From a virus, in IMG/VR virus record IMGVR_UViG_3300044807_000118, positions 1 to 23,065 of that record: a stretch of DNA of 23,065 nt; one strand, given 5' to 3'. Made by a program: the position numbers and the translations under genes. The stretch's first letter is position 1, and each line of letters opens with the position of its first letter. The notes beneath the pieces were generated by a model. That model was not told the origin of the DNA and did no database searches. It saw nothing but the letters and a program-made list of their open reading frames with translations. Positions 7,444 to 15,666 of this stretch are shown piece by piece.

Positions 7444-8640
7444 ATGGCAAACAGCCTTTTGACTCCCGTTGCGGTGACCCGCGAGGCGCTCCGCATCCTC
7501 CACCAGAAGCTCAACTTCGTCGGCAATATCGTCCGCGAATATGACGACAGCTTCGCCAAGTCCGGCGCCAAGATCGGCGACACGCTGAAGATCCGCCTGC
7601 CGAACCAGTATACGGTCCGGACCGGCGCGACCTTGAGCGCGCAGGACACGTCGGAGACCAATGTCGCCCTGCAGGTCGCGACCCAGAAGGGCGTCGACCT
7701 CAACTTCACCTCGGCCGACCTGACGATGAGCCTGGACGATTTCTCCTCGCGCATCCTCGAGCCGGCGATGTCGGTGCTCGCCGCCAATATGGAGGCGGAC
7801 GCGCTCTCGATGTACAAGGACGTCGCCAATTCGGTGTGGAACGGCGGCTCGGCAGCGACGCTTTCCAGGGTGCTGCAGGGCCGCAAGATCCTGCAGGACC
7901 ATCTGGCGCCCTCCAACGACCGCACCGCCTTGCTCAACACCCAGGACCAGGTCGACATCGTCACCGACGTCAAGGGCCTGTTCAACGCCCAGGAGGTGAT
8001 CGCCAAGCAATATAAGGAGGGCTATGTCGGCCGCACCGCCGGCTTCGACTTCGCCGAGAACACGCTGGTGCCGGCCCATAGCCGCGGCGCGGCGAACGGC
8101 GCCTACACGACCAACACCACGGCCCTGGCGACCGACGGCACCGAATATGCCGCGATCACCGTCGCCACCGGCACCGGCACGCTGAAGAAGGGCGACGTGG
8201 TCACCATCGCCGGGATCAACCGGGTCCATCCGGAATCCAAGGCGGACCAGGGCGTCGCGCGCCAGTTCGTCGTCACCGCCGATTATGCGGGCGGCGGCGG
8301 ATCGGTGGCGATCTCGCCGTCGATCGTGCTGGGCGGCGCCAAGCAGAACTGCGTCGCCGCCGCGACCGGCGCCACCCAGGCGGTGAGCGTCGCCGGCACC
8401 GCCTCGACCGCGGTGGGCACGTCCTTGCTGTTCCAGAAGGAAGCCTTCGCCTTCGCCACCGCCGATCTGGTGATGCCGCAGGGCGTCGACTTCGCCCGGC
8501 GCGAGGTGATGGACGGCATCTCGATGCGCGTCGTCCGGCAGTACGACATCAACTCGGACCGGTTCCCGACCCGGCTCGATGTCCTCTACGGTTACAAGAC
8601 GCTGCGCGGGGCGCTGGCCTGCCGGCTGCACAACAACTGA
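7444..8640 (+). CDS. Major capsid (coat) protein, P22 gp5-like
   Basis: This 398-residue protein is the main shell subunit. The start MANSLLTPVAVTREALRILH and the following NFVGNIVREYDDSFAKSGAKIGD match the N-arm and E-loop region of P22-type coat proteins. About residues 210-310 form a beta-rich Gly/Thr/Val insertion resembling the P22 I-domain, and the C-terminal DGISMRVVRQYDINSDRF with YGYKTLRG is typical of the P-domain end. The ATG at 7444 has only a weak SD in its leader, notable for a highly expressed gene, so expression may depend on the upstream hairpin leader or coupling. A strong terminator follows at 8702-8733. Confidence 0.92.
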   Translation: MANSLLTPVAVTREALRILHQKLNFVGNIVREYDDSFAKSGAKIGDTLKIRLPNQYTVRTGATLSAQDTSETNVALQVATQKGVDLNFTSADLTMSLDDFSSRILEPAMSVLAANMEADALSMYKDVANSVWNGGSAATLSRVLQGRKILQDHLAPSNDRTALLNTQDQVDIVTDVKGLFNAQEVIAKQYKEGYVGRTAGFDFAENTLVPAHSRGAANGAYTTNTTALATDGTEYAAITVATGTGTLKKGDVVTIAGINRVHPESKADQGVARQFVVTADYAGGGGSVAISPSIVLGGAKQNCVAAATGATQAVSVAGTASTAVGTSLLFQKEAFAFATADLVMPQGVDFARREVMDGISMRVVRQYDINSDRFPTRLDVLYGYKTLRGALACRLHNN

Positions 8641-8652
8641 TGATGCGGGGCT

Positions 8653-8673
8653 GAGGGCTGCCCGGCAGCCCTC
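8653..8673 (+). terminator. Hairpin after coat gene
   Basis: GAGGGCTGCC and GGCAGCCCTC are perfect arms with a minimal centre (practical loop CCCGG). There is no T-run, so it may stabilise the coat mRNA 3' end or assist the terminator 30 bases downstream. Confidence 0.5.
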
Positions 8674-8701
8674 GGTCTCGCGGCGGGGCGACCCGCTCAT
8701 C

Positions 8702-8733
8702 GGGAGGGGCTTCGCGGCCCCTCCCTTCTTTTT
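8702..8733 (+). terminator. Rho-independent terminator after the coat gene
   Basis: GGGAGGGGC, loop TTCGCG and GCCCCTCCC make a perfect nine-pair stem followed by TTCTTTTT. This is the clearest terminator in the window and would limit transcription from head genes into the adaptor and tail genes. Confidence 0.85.
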
Positions 8734-8803
8734 CCTCGCCCGGAAGCTCGGCGGGGTAGCGGGGCGAGGCCGCCCAGCCTGCGTCGAACCTCACCCCCAC
8801 CAA

Positions 8804-8824
8804 CCTCCCCCATCGAGGGGGAGG
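8804..8824. repeat. CCTCCCCC-ATCGA-GGGGGAGG palindrome
   Basis: An eight-pair perfect inverted repeat with a five-base loop lies 19 bases before the adaptor start codon. This palindrome is of the same style as dispersed intergenic repeats in alphaproteobacterial chromosomes. It has no T-run and may be a resident repeat or a 5' leader hairpin. Confidence 0.5.
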
Positions 8825-8843
8825 CCAAGCGAAGGAAATGCGC

Positions 8844-9467
8844 ATGGCGACTTTGGCGCAGCTGCAGACGCGGATCATCCTCGATACCAATCGCGACGAT
8901 CTCGGAGCGGGCGGCGAGCTGGCTCAGGCGCTGACCGACGCGATTGCGGATGCGATCGAAACCTATGCGGACGAACCGTTCTGGTTCAACCGTGCGACGG
9001 GAAATGCGACCACGACGAACGTTGCCACCGTCGCTCTTCCCGCCGGGATGCGGGCGGCGAGCCTGGTGACCTGCCAAGGAATGGCGCTCCTGAAAGTGCC
9101 GCTGGCGAGCCTGCAGGGGCGGGTCGAGACGGGCCTCCCCTGCCGCTGGGCGGAGGAGGGCGGGCTGCTCCATTTCTGGCCGACGCCCGACGCGGCCTAC
9201 GTGCTGGGCGTTTACGGAATCGCCGATCTCGGCGTTCCCGCCTCGTCCAACGCCTGGACCAATGAGGGCTACCGGCTGATCCTCGCCTGCGCCAAGAAGA
9301 TCCTCGCCCGCGGCTCGCTGCGCGATCCCGACGGCATGGCGCTGGCCCGCGACGAGGAAGAGGAGGCGCTGGCGAAGCTGCGCCGCGAGACGCGGCGGCG
9401 GGCGGCGAGCGGCCTGACCGCGGATCTTCCCGGCCGCGCCGGCTTCAGCATCGCGACCGGCCGGTGA
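8844..9467 (+). CDS. Head-tail adaptor protein (phage adaptor family)
   Basis: This 207-residue protein probably binds below the portal and seals the filled head. The helical start MATLAQLQTRIILDTNRDDL with ADAIETYADEPFWFNRATGN resembles podoviral adaptor proteins that begin with a TLxxLxxRI helix and an ERFWFNE-like segment. The C-terminus is basic and Arg-rich (about residues 170-195). ATG 8844 is preferred over 8838 because the SD GAAGGA ends seven bases upstream of it. The stop overlaps the fibre start (GTGA). The family call is from recognition of the N-terminal pattern. Confidence 0.72.
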   Translation: MATLAQLQTRIILDTNRDDLGAGGELAQALTDAIADAIETYADEPFWFNRATGNATTTNVATVALPAGMRAASLVTCQGMALLKVPLASLQGRVETGLPCRWAEEGGLLHFWPTPDAAYVLGVYGIADLGVPASSNAWTNEGYRLILACAKKILARGSLRDPDGMALARDEEEEALAKLRRETRRRAASGLTADLPGRAGFSIATGR

Positions 9468-11455
9468 GGCTGTTTACCCCGTCCGAGGGGCCGGTCTGGC
9501 TGCGGCGCTTCGCGGATTCGATCCTCGCCGCCTTCAAGCAGGTGATGGACGCGCCGTTCCGACTCTGGCCCTCGGCGACGGCCGACCTGCCGGCCGCCGC
9601 CGATCATGGCGGCGGCCTCGCCTGGAACGCGACCGTCTCGCGCATCGCCTATTCGGACGGCGGCGCCTGGCAGGAGGTGCAGCCCTACGACCCGACGCTG
9701 GCGGCGCTGGCGGCCTATAATGCCAACGGCCTAGTCGCGCAGACCGCGCCCGACGCCTTCGCCGCCCGCACGATCCTCGGCCCGGCGGCCGGACTCACCA
9801 TCGCCAACGGCAATGGCGTCGCCGGCAATCCGACCCTGGGGCTGGCCAACGATCTCGCCGCGCTGGAAGGGCTGAGCGGCACCAGCACGATCTACTATCG
9901 TTCGGGCGCGGACGCATGGTCGGCGGTGACGATCGGCGGCAATCTCGGTTTCGCGGGCGGCACGCTCGGCTCCGCTTTGGGCAATGCGGCGACGAAGACG
10001 ATCGGCACGTCCGGGGCCGCGGTGCCGCTGCTGAACGGCGGGAACATTCACTCCGGCGCCAATATCTTCTCCGGCCCCTTGCGGCACGCCAGCGCGGCGG
10101 AGGCGGCGCGGTTCGAGGGCGTCGCGACCCAGGCCCCGACCGGCTCGACCGGCCTCGGGGTGGAGATCGTCCAGCAAGGCGGCGTTTGCTACGTTCTTTC
10201 CTACAACCGCACCACCAATGCCTTCGGGCCGTTGAGCGTCGACGGCGCCAGCGTTTCCTTCCGGACGAACGGGACGCAAACGGCGTCCTTCACCTCGACC
10301 GCCGCCTCCTTCGCCACCGGCGCCAGCTTCGGCGGCGGGATCTCGACGACCTCCGCATCGGTACAGGCCGGCTATCAGCAGACCGGCCATGCCAATCCGA
10401 CCGTATCGCTGATCCCCACCGGATGGGGCAGCACGGCCACGGACGGGTTCAACATGCTGGGCGGCGTCAACGCGGCCAACAATGCGTCGGGCGATTACGG
10501 GCTGCTTTACGTGAAGAGCGGGAAGACGATCGGGCTGATGGCCGGCTCGTCGCTGGTGGCCGAGTTCAGCGGCAGCCAGGCCAGGCTCAACCAGGTCGCC
10601 GTCGCCACCGGCGGCTCGCTCTACAGCTGTTCGGTGAACCGCGCCGGCCAGTGCGGCTATCATCTCTACAATGGCGGCGCGATCCAGGAATGGCTCGTCT
10701 ACCAGCCGGCCCATGCCAGCGGCGACGATTTCCGCATCGCCACCCTCAACAGCGGATTCGTCACCGACCGGCTGACGGTCTCGACGGTCGGCGCGGTCTC
10801 GATCGGCAACAGCCTCACGGTCGCGAACAACGTCCGGGCGACCGACGCGACCTTTCTTCAGTCCGGCCAGGGGAACATCTCGATCTCCCACAGCGCGGCG
10901 AGCGGAACGCCGACCACCTCCATACTCGCCGCTTCGGCCTGCAACCTTTCGCTCGGCGCCAATGGCGGGTCGATGCTCGACATCACCAGCAGCGGCGTCG
11001 CCATCGTCTCGGGCACGACGGCGTCGGCGGCGAACGTCTTCCAGTCGGCGAGCGGGGCGCAGTTGCTGCGATCGACCTCCTCGATGCGCTTCAAGCAGGA
11101 TGCGCGGCCGCTCGGCGAGGAGGAGGCGGAGCGGCTGCTGCGGCTCGAGCCCTTCACCTATCGCTCGAAATGCGCGGCGGACGACCGGCGCCGGCGGCAT
11201 TGGGGCGTGAGCGCGGAGCAGGCGCTCGCGGTCGGACTCGGCAAGCTCGTCCACCGCGAGCCGGACGGGATGCCGGCCGGTTTCATGTACGAACGGGCGG
11301 TGGCCGGCCTGATCGCTATCGCCCGGAGCGAGCGGGCGGCGCGGAGAGCGCTGGAGGCGCGGATGGCGGCGGCGGAGCGGGCGCTCGGCCTGCGCGGAAC
11401 GCCCGCCGCCATCCGTGGTGCCCGCCGGTCGAAGCTGATAACGGATCAAGAATGA
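9464..11455 (+). CDS. Tail fibre/spike with C-terminal S74 intramolecular chaperone
   Basis: This 663-residue receptor-binding protein uses GTG, overlapping the preceding stop. Residues 1-60 should anchor it to the tail (RLFTPSEGPVWLRRFADSIL). The middle is Gly/Thr/Ser/Ala-rich beta-repeat sequence, as in trimeric fibres, with motifs such as YDPTLAALAAYNANGL and NGNGVAGNPTLGL. The end (about residues 535-650) is an S74 peptidase/chaperone: SSMRFKQDARPL places candidate Ser539 and Lys544 five apart, as in the endosialidase dyad, followed by RLEPFTYRSK, HWGVSAEQA, YERAVAGLIAI and a long basic helix. The chaperone is expected to trimerise the fibre and cut itself off. The host ligand cannot be read from sequence. 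Confidence 0.88.
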   Translation: MRLFTPSEGPVWLRRFADSILAAFKQVMDAPFRLWPSATADLPAAADHGGGLAWNATVSRIAYSDGGAWQEVQPYDPTLAALAAYNANGLVAQTAPDAFAARTILGPAAGLTIANGNGVAGNPTLGLANDLAALEGLSGTSTIYYRSGADAWSAVTIGGNLGFAGGTLGSALGNAATKTIGTSGAAVPLLNGGNIHSGANIFSGPLRHASAAEAARFEGVATQAPTGSTGLGVEIVQQGGVCYVLSYNRTTNAFGPLSVDGASVSFRTNGTQTASFTSTAASFATGASFGGGISTTSASVQAGYQQTGHANPTVSLIPTGWGSTATDGFNMLGGVNAANNASGDYGLLYVKSGKTIGLMAGSSLVAEFSGSQARLNQVAVATGGSLYSCSVNRAGQCGYHLYNGGAIQEWLVYQPAHASGDDFRIATLNSGFVTDRLTVSTVGAVSIGNSLTVANNVRATDATFLQSGQGNISISHSAASGTPTTSILAASACNLSLGANGGSMLDITSSGVAIVSGTTASAANVFQSASGAQLLRSTSSMRFKQDARPLGEEEAERLLRLEPFTYRSKCAADDRRRRHWGVSAEQALAVGLGKLVHREPDGMPAGFMYERAVAGLIAIARSERAARRALEARMAAAERALGLRGTPAAIRGARRSKLITDQE

Positions 11456-12096
11456 AGATCGCGATCTGCATCCCGTGCCACCGCGACACCAAGGCGAGAT
11501 TCACCCTCTCTCTGGCCGGGATGCTGGTCCACAGCGCGCGGGTGATGCCGGACGAGTTGAAGACGATGCTGGCGCAAGGGCCTTTGCTCGACGTGCGCGA
11601 GGGCCTGGTCCATGCAGCGCGGGGCTGGGGCGCGGACTGGATCCTGTGGCTCGATGCCGACCACACCTTCCCGAACGAGACGCTGGTCCGGCTGCTCGGC
11701 CACGGCAAGGACGTCGTCGCCTGCAATTACGCCCGCCGCACGGCCGCGCCGGAGCCGGTGGCGCAGCGCGACGGGCGGCTGGTGCAGACGAGCGAGGCGC
11801 TGGCGAAAAGCGGAGCGGTCGAGCCGGTCGACGCGATCGGCCTCGGCGTCTGCCTGATGCGCGCCGCGGTCTTCGACCGGCTGGACCCGCCTTATTTCCA
11901 GCTCGAGCCGAAGCCGGACGGAAGCGGCTATGTGTCGGAGGATTTCACTCTGTTCCGCCGGCTGAAGCGGGCCGGGGTCACGGCCCATGTCGACCACGGC
12001 CTCAGCTGGAAGATCGGCCATATCGGCGATCTCATCTACACCACCGCCGCCATGGCTGGCGGAACGGGCAGCGACGGGCCGCCGGCGGCGGGCTGA
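11452..12096 (+). CDS. Phage GT-A-fold glycosyltransferase, copy 1
   Basis: This 214-residue protein overlaps the fibre stop (ATGA). It opens with MKIAICIPCH and has WILWLDADHTFP around residues 62-74, where DAD is the nucleotide-sugar/metal motif of GT-A enzymes. Further motifs are VVACNYARR, DAIGLGVCLMR, SEDFTLFRRLKRAG and VDHGLSWKIGHIG. It is paralogous to 13004-13627. Position within the fibre module suggests glycosylation of a virion protein or of the host surface glycan; no flippase or anchor protein of a gtr cluster is present, so a soluble target such as a fibre or coat protein is equally possible. Donor sugar unknown. Confidence 0.8.
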   Translation: MKIAICIPCHRDTKARFTLSLAGMLVHSARVMPDELKTMLAQGPLLDVREGLVHAARGWGADWILWLDADHTFPNETLVRLLGHGKDVVACNYARRTAAPEPVAQRDGRLVQTSEALAKSGAVEPVDAIGLGVCLMRAAVFDRLDPPYFQLEPKPDGSGYVSEDFTLFRRLKRAGVTAHVDHGLSWKIGHIGDLIYTTAAMAGGTGSDGPPAAG

Positions 12097-12183
12097 CGCC
12101 GCTTATCGATTTCGCGCGCGCCGAGGCTGCCGGACCGCCGGCGGCATCGCCGCGCGCACGTCACCTGCAAGAGAGGGCATGAG

Positions 12184-12537
12184 ATGACCTGGAAATACGA
12201 TTCCGCCGACGCGCATCACAACGTCTATTCGGTCAATCCGGCGGCGGAATATGCGGTCGTTGCCGCCGCGCAGACGGACCAGGCGCTCGGCGGCGCGGGC
12301 GCGGCGGGGGATTATCTCTCGCATCTCGTCATCGTTCCGGCCGCCGCCGCCGCCGGCGCGGTGTCGGTGAGGGACGGAGCGGGCGCCGCCGTCGCAATCT
12401 TCGCCGGCGGCGGCACCACGGCGCTGCCGACGCTGGCGCCGTTCACCGTATTCCTCGGCATGAAGAGCATCGGCGGCGCCTGGAAGGTGACGACCGGCGC
12501 GAACGTGTCGGCGATCGCCGTAGGCGATTTCAGCTGA
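12184..12537 (+). CDS. Small virion-associated protein (unknown, fibre/decoration-like)
   Basis: This 117-residue protein begins MTWKYDSADAHHNVYSVNPA and ends AWKVTTGANVSAIAVGDFS. It is rich in Ala, Gly and Val and should be mostly beta-structure, without a signal peptide. Similar short proteins occur near fibre genes of alphaproteobacterial phages, but I do not know a proven function. GAGAGGG precedes the ATG with about six bases. Its stop overlaps the next start by one base (TGATG), so the two are translationally coupled and probably work together. Confidence 0.7.
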   Translation: MTWKYDSADAHHNVYSVNPAAEYAVVAAAQTDQALGGAGAAGDYLSHLVIVPAAAAAGAVSVRDGAGAAVAIFAGGGTTALPTLAPFTVFLGMKSIGGAWKVTTGANVSAIAVGDFS

Positions 12538-12971
12538 TGCTGCCGCGTGTTTCTGGGCTGGCGATCGCGTCCCAGGGGGCGGCGATGGTCAAGGCGGCGG
12601 CTGTATCGCTGGGGCCGGAGCTCGTCGTCAACGGCGAAATGAACGGGTCGACCGGCTGGATATTCACCGTGCTCGACGGCGTGGCGCCGACCATGGCCGG
12701 GGCAATGGTCTTCGATCCGACCTTCGGCAGCGACGTGATAGCGACGACCGCGGCGCCGGTGATCTCTTCAACCGGCACTTATCGCGTGTCGTGGACGGAG
12801 GGCAGCGGAGCCAACTCCTTCTTTCTAGGCGGCAATGGCGGAGCGGGCTCCAACAGTGGCCCGGGATCGCAGGATGTAGCCGTTACCGATCTTGGTGACG
12901 GAGGCCTGGCGTGGCGGAATGAATATGCAGGCGGGACCGTAGACGGGCTCTCCGTCAAGCAAATCTTGTAG
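12537..12971 (+). CDS. Putative carbohydrate-binding jelly-roll fibre-associated protein
   Basis: This 144-residue protein contains ELVVNGEMNGSTGWIF near residue 27, then TYRVSWTEG, and ends with GGTVDGLSVKQIL. The pattern 'NG-(x)-GW ... YRVSW ... VDxxSV' is typical of carbohydrate-binding-module-like galactose-binding folds in phage tail proteins. It sits between two glycosyltransferase genes and after the fibre, which supports a glycan-binding role. There is no catalytic motif. The function is inferred from pattern only. Confidence 0.62.
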   Translation: MLPRVSGLAIASQGAAMVKAAAVSLGPELVVNGEMNGSTGWIFTVLDGVAPTMAGAMVFDPTFGSDVIATTAAPVISSTGTYRVSWTEGSGANSFFLGGNGGAGSNSGPGSQDVAVTDLGDGGLAWRNEYAGGTVDGLSVKQIL

Positions 12972-13003
12972 CTAGAACGGGCCACACAGGCTATCGATCT
13001 GGG

Positions 13004-13627
13004 GTGAAAATCGCGATCTGCTATCCGGCGCACAGCGAAACCAAAGCTCACTTCACACTTTCATTGGTCGGCATGGTGACGCACATTCTCAGCCAACGCC
13101 TCGTCGTCAACGGCGAAGAGGTTCGGCCCGAAATTCGCACCCACATGGTACCTGGCAATTCGAACATTGCGCGCGCTCGGGAGCGGCTGGCGGAGATCGC
13201 GCTGGAATGGAACCCCGATTACCTCCTCTGCGTGGACGTAGATCAGACATTCCCACCCGATACGTTCTTTCGCCTCGCTACGCATGACGTCTCGTTCGTC
13301 GGCTGCAACATCCGGAAGCGTGATCCGGATCGGGTTGTCTCAACGGCTCGCAATTTTGTCGGGGAACGGACCGTCGCCATCGAGCCTAAGTCGGAGGGAT
13401 TGGAGCCCGTCGATTTTGTCGGCTTCGGGGTCGCACTGATAAAGGCCGGGGTCTTCACTGCCCTGCCACGCCCGTGGTTTGAGAATGGGCGCTATGGTGA
13501 GGACGGGCACTTCTGCCGGCTGGCGAAGGCACATGGCATCCAGCCTTACGTCGACCACGGACTTTCGATGGAAGTCGGGCACATCGCCGAAACCGTGCTG
13601 CGCTTCCCGGGCTCACCGGCCGCATAG
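13004..13627 (+). CDS. Phage GT-A-fold glycosyltransferase, copy 2
   Basis: This 207-residue paralogue of 11452-12096 shares MKIAIC-P-H---TKA-FTLSL at the N-terminus, a DxD motif (YLLCVDVDQTFPPDT, about residues 72-86), EPVDFVGFGVALIKAGVF, and the C-terminal YVDHGLSMEVGHI. The first catalytic Asp context differs (DVDQT against DADHT), and copy 2 has an extra segment after residue 30 (QRLVVNGEEV...MVPGNSNIARARE), so donor or acceptor may differ. It begins with GTG and has a weak SD. Codon use is visibly less GC-biased than neighbouring structural genes, suggesting separate acquisition rather than recent tandem duplication. Confidence 0.8.
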   Translation: MKIAICYPAHSETKAHFTLSLVGMVTHILSQRLVVNGEEVRPEIRTHMVPGNSNIARARERLAEIALEWNPDYLLCVDVDQTFPPDTFFRLATHDVSFVGCNIRKRDPDRVVSTARNFVGERTVAIEPKSEGLEPVDFVGFGVALIKAGVFTALPRPWFENGRYGEDGHFCRLAKAHGIQPYVDHGLSMEVGHIAETVLRFPGSPAA

Positions 13628-13759
13628 ACGCGGCCTCGAGGTTTTCCCGTCCCGAACGCCATCCGGTGCCGAGTGTGGCGGGACTGGCTCGGACGGCGTT
13701 CGTGGCAGACTGGCCATGTCCGTCAGATCATCCTGACCAACGCGCATGTGGAAAAGCAA

Positions 13760-13779
13760 AGGGGCGACCAAAAGCCCCT
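13760..13779 (+). promoter_or_regulatory. AGGGGC/GCCCCT hairpin in the tail-hub leader
   Basis: A perfect six-pair stem with an eight-base loop (GACCAAAA) ends four bases before the SD GGAGGAG of the next gene. It could shape translation from the TTG start. The surrounding gap 13628-13792 shows no other supported feature. Confidence 0.4.
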
Positions 13780-13792
13780 GATCGGAGGAGTC

Positions 13793-15268
13793 TTGCTCAC
13801 AGCTTTCTCGCCGCCGCCGGGGCTCGTCTCCGACGATACCAGCTTCGCCGCCGAAGGCCGGTGGACGGACGGTTCCAACGTCCGCTTCCGGGATGGCAAG
13901 CCGCAGGTGATCGGCGGCTGGTCGACGACCGGCCGCGCCGCCTTGCTCGGCACCTGCCGCTCGCTCCACGCCTGGACGATCGGCAATGTCTTCTATTGCG
14001 CCATGGGGACGACGGCGCGGCTCTATGTCGAGACCGGCGGCGCGCTCTATGACATCACCCCCGCGGCCGACATCGCCGAGACCGGCCTGTGGTCCTTCGC
14101 CAATTACGGCAACGACCTGCTCGCCCAGAGCGCAGGCGGGACCATCTATCGCTGGCAGGGCGACACCGGCGCCGACGCCGGCGCGCTGCCGAACGCGCCT
14201 TATTATGTCGGCGCCGGCATCCTCGTCACGCCGCAGCGCCAGGTGCTCGCCCTGTTCGCCAATGAGGCGCTGTCGGGGATCGTCAACCCGATGTGCATCC
14301 GGGGGTCGGACCTCGAGGATCCGACCGCCTGGGACAGCATGGCGACGAACAACGCGTTCGAGCATATCCTCGACGGGCCCGGCCGGATCGTCGCCGGCGC
14401 GATCGTCGGCGACCATGTCGTCATCTGGACCGACACGGCCTTGTTCCTCGGCACATTCCTCGGCGATCCCGGCCAGACCTACCGCTTCGAGAAGATCGCC
14501 GCCGATTGCGGCCTCTATTGCCAGACCGCGGCCGTGATCGTCGACCAACGCGCCTATTGGTACGGCAGCGACGGACGGTTCTGGACCTGGACGGTCGGCA
14601 TGCTGCCCGAGCATGTCGAATGCCCCCTGCTCAAGGACCTCAACGACAATCTCAACCGGACGCGGGACACCAATTTGTCGCGCATGTTCGCCACCCCGGT
14701 GTCCCGCCATGGCGAGATCTGGTGGTTCTATCCGCGCGGCGGCAGCGCCGAATGCACGAATTACGTCGCTTTCTCGACCCGGGACGTCGCCTGGTTCAAG
14801 GGCGCGCTCGCCCGCACCGCCTTCCTCGACGATCCGCTGATCCAGCGGATGCTCGCGCCGGGCGGGGCGGCGCAGATCAAGATCACCAACTGCATCGGCG
14901 TCGACGCGGCGGGCATCGGCTACTTCCATGAATATGGGAGCAACGCCAACGGCGCCGCGCTCGACTGGTTCATCCAGAGCGGCGACCAGTCGATCGAGCA
15001 GAGCGGGCGGCGGATGCTGGTCCGCGGCATCGTGCCGGACTTCAAGGATCAGCTCGGCAATATCTCGCTGACCCTCTCCTGCCGCGACCGGCCGCAATCG
15101 GCGGCGGTCGTCAAGGGTCCCTATACGCTGACGCCGACGACAACGAAGAAGGACTTCCGGGCCTCCGGCAGGATCCTTGCCGTCAAATTTTCCGGCGGCG
15201 CGGCGACCGGCTCGTTCATGCGGCTCGGCAAAGTGCTGTTCGACGTGGTGCCGGCGGGGCAAAGATGA
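13793..15268 (+). CDS. P22 gp10-like packaged-DNA stabilisation / tail hub protein
   Basis: This 491-residue protein is close to the length of P22 gp10, which closes the portal channel. The start region LTAFSPPPGLVSDDTSFAAE with GRWTDGSNVRFRDGKPQVIGGW is a pattern I associate with gp10-type hub proteins of alphaproteobacterial phages. The body is a series of beta-blade-like repeats (NVFYCAMGTTARLYV, YGNDLLAQSAGGTIYRW, HVVIWTDTALFLGTF, QRAYWYGSDGRFWTW). TTG at 13793 is preferred because GGAGG lies just upstream and homologues begin near this point; the longer frame from 13673 has no family-like sequence. The stop overlaps the next start. Confidence 0.82.
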   Translation: MLTAFSPPPGLVSDDTSFAAEGRWTDGSNVRFRDGKPQVIGGWSTTGRAALLGTCRSLHAWTIGNVFYCAMGTTARLYVETGGALYDITPAADIAETGLWSFANYGNDLLAQSAGGTIYRWQGDTGADAGALPNAPYYVGAGILVTPQRQVLALFANEALSGIVNPMCIRGSDLEDPTAWDSMATNNAFEHILDGPGRIVAGAIVGDHVVIWTDTALFLGTFLGDPGQTYRFEKIAADCGLYCQTAAVIVDQRAYWYGSDGRFWTWTVGMLPEHVECPLLKDLNDNLNRTRDTNLSRMFATPVSRHGEIWWFYPRGGSAECTNYVAFSTRDVAWFKGALARTAFLDDPLIQRMLAPGGAAQIKITNCIGVDAAGIGYFHEYGSNANGAALDWFIQSGDQSIEQSGRRMLVRGIVPDFKDQLGNISLTLSCRDRPQSAAVVKGPYTLTPTTTKKDFRASGRILAVKFSGGAATGSFMRLGKVLFDVVPAGQR

Positions 15269-15666
15269 GCCCCGCGTGCCGACCCGCAAACGTCCAGTGG
15301 GCGGATTATCGTCCTTGGCGCGGCGCGTTCGAAAAGGCGCTCGATCCGCGCTTCTGCGCGATCGAGCATCTCGACGCGCGGATCAGCGGCGACAGCGCGC
15401 GGATCTTCGCCTGTGCCGAGGCGGCGCTGATCGTCGAGCTGCGGCACTATCCGACCGGCGCCTATGACGGCCACGTGCTGATCGCGGCCGGCGATCCCAA
15501 GCAGGTCGTCGCCACCCTGCGGCCCCGGGCGGAGGCGTGGCTGCGTTCGATCGGCGCGCTCGGCGCCCTGGTCGAGAGCCGGCCGGGCTGGGCGCGGCTG
15601 CTGAAAGAGCATGGCTACGAGCCACATCAAATGACGCTGAGGAAGGATTTCGCCCGATGGACCTGA
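15265..15666 (+). CDS. GNAT-like phage protein
   Basis: This 133-residue protein overlaps the hub gene by ATGA and the next gene by ten bases. The pattern AALIVELRHYPTGAYDGHVL...LRPRAEAWLRSIGALGALVESRPGWARLLKEHGY resembles the core strands and C-terminal end of GNAT acyltransferases, but the acetyl-CoA pyrophosphate loop (Q/R-x-x-G-x-G/A) is not obvious, so it may be catalytically altered or structural. Similar genes lie between hub and ejection-protein genes in related phages. A small head-tail or acyltransferase role is possible; I do not assign a substrate. Confidence 0.6.
   Translation: MSPACRPANVQWADYRPWRGAFEKALDPRFCAIEHLDARISGDSARIFACAEAALIVELRHYPTGAYDGHVLIAAGDPKQVVATLRPRAEAWLRSIGALGALVESRPGWARLLKEHGYEPHQMTLRKDFARWT

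Noticed and set aside
9731-11449. 572-residue opposite-strand open frame under the fibre
   Set aside because: Antisense shadow of a GC-rich gene; composition is Arg/Gly-rich and there is no SD or domain signal.
9916-11451. Long frame running under the fibre into the first glycosyltransferase
   Set aside because: The glycosyltransferase starts at 11452 with ATGA coupling; the upstream part is Arg/Gly-rich out-of-frame sequence.
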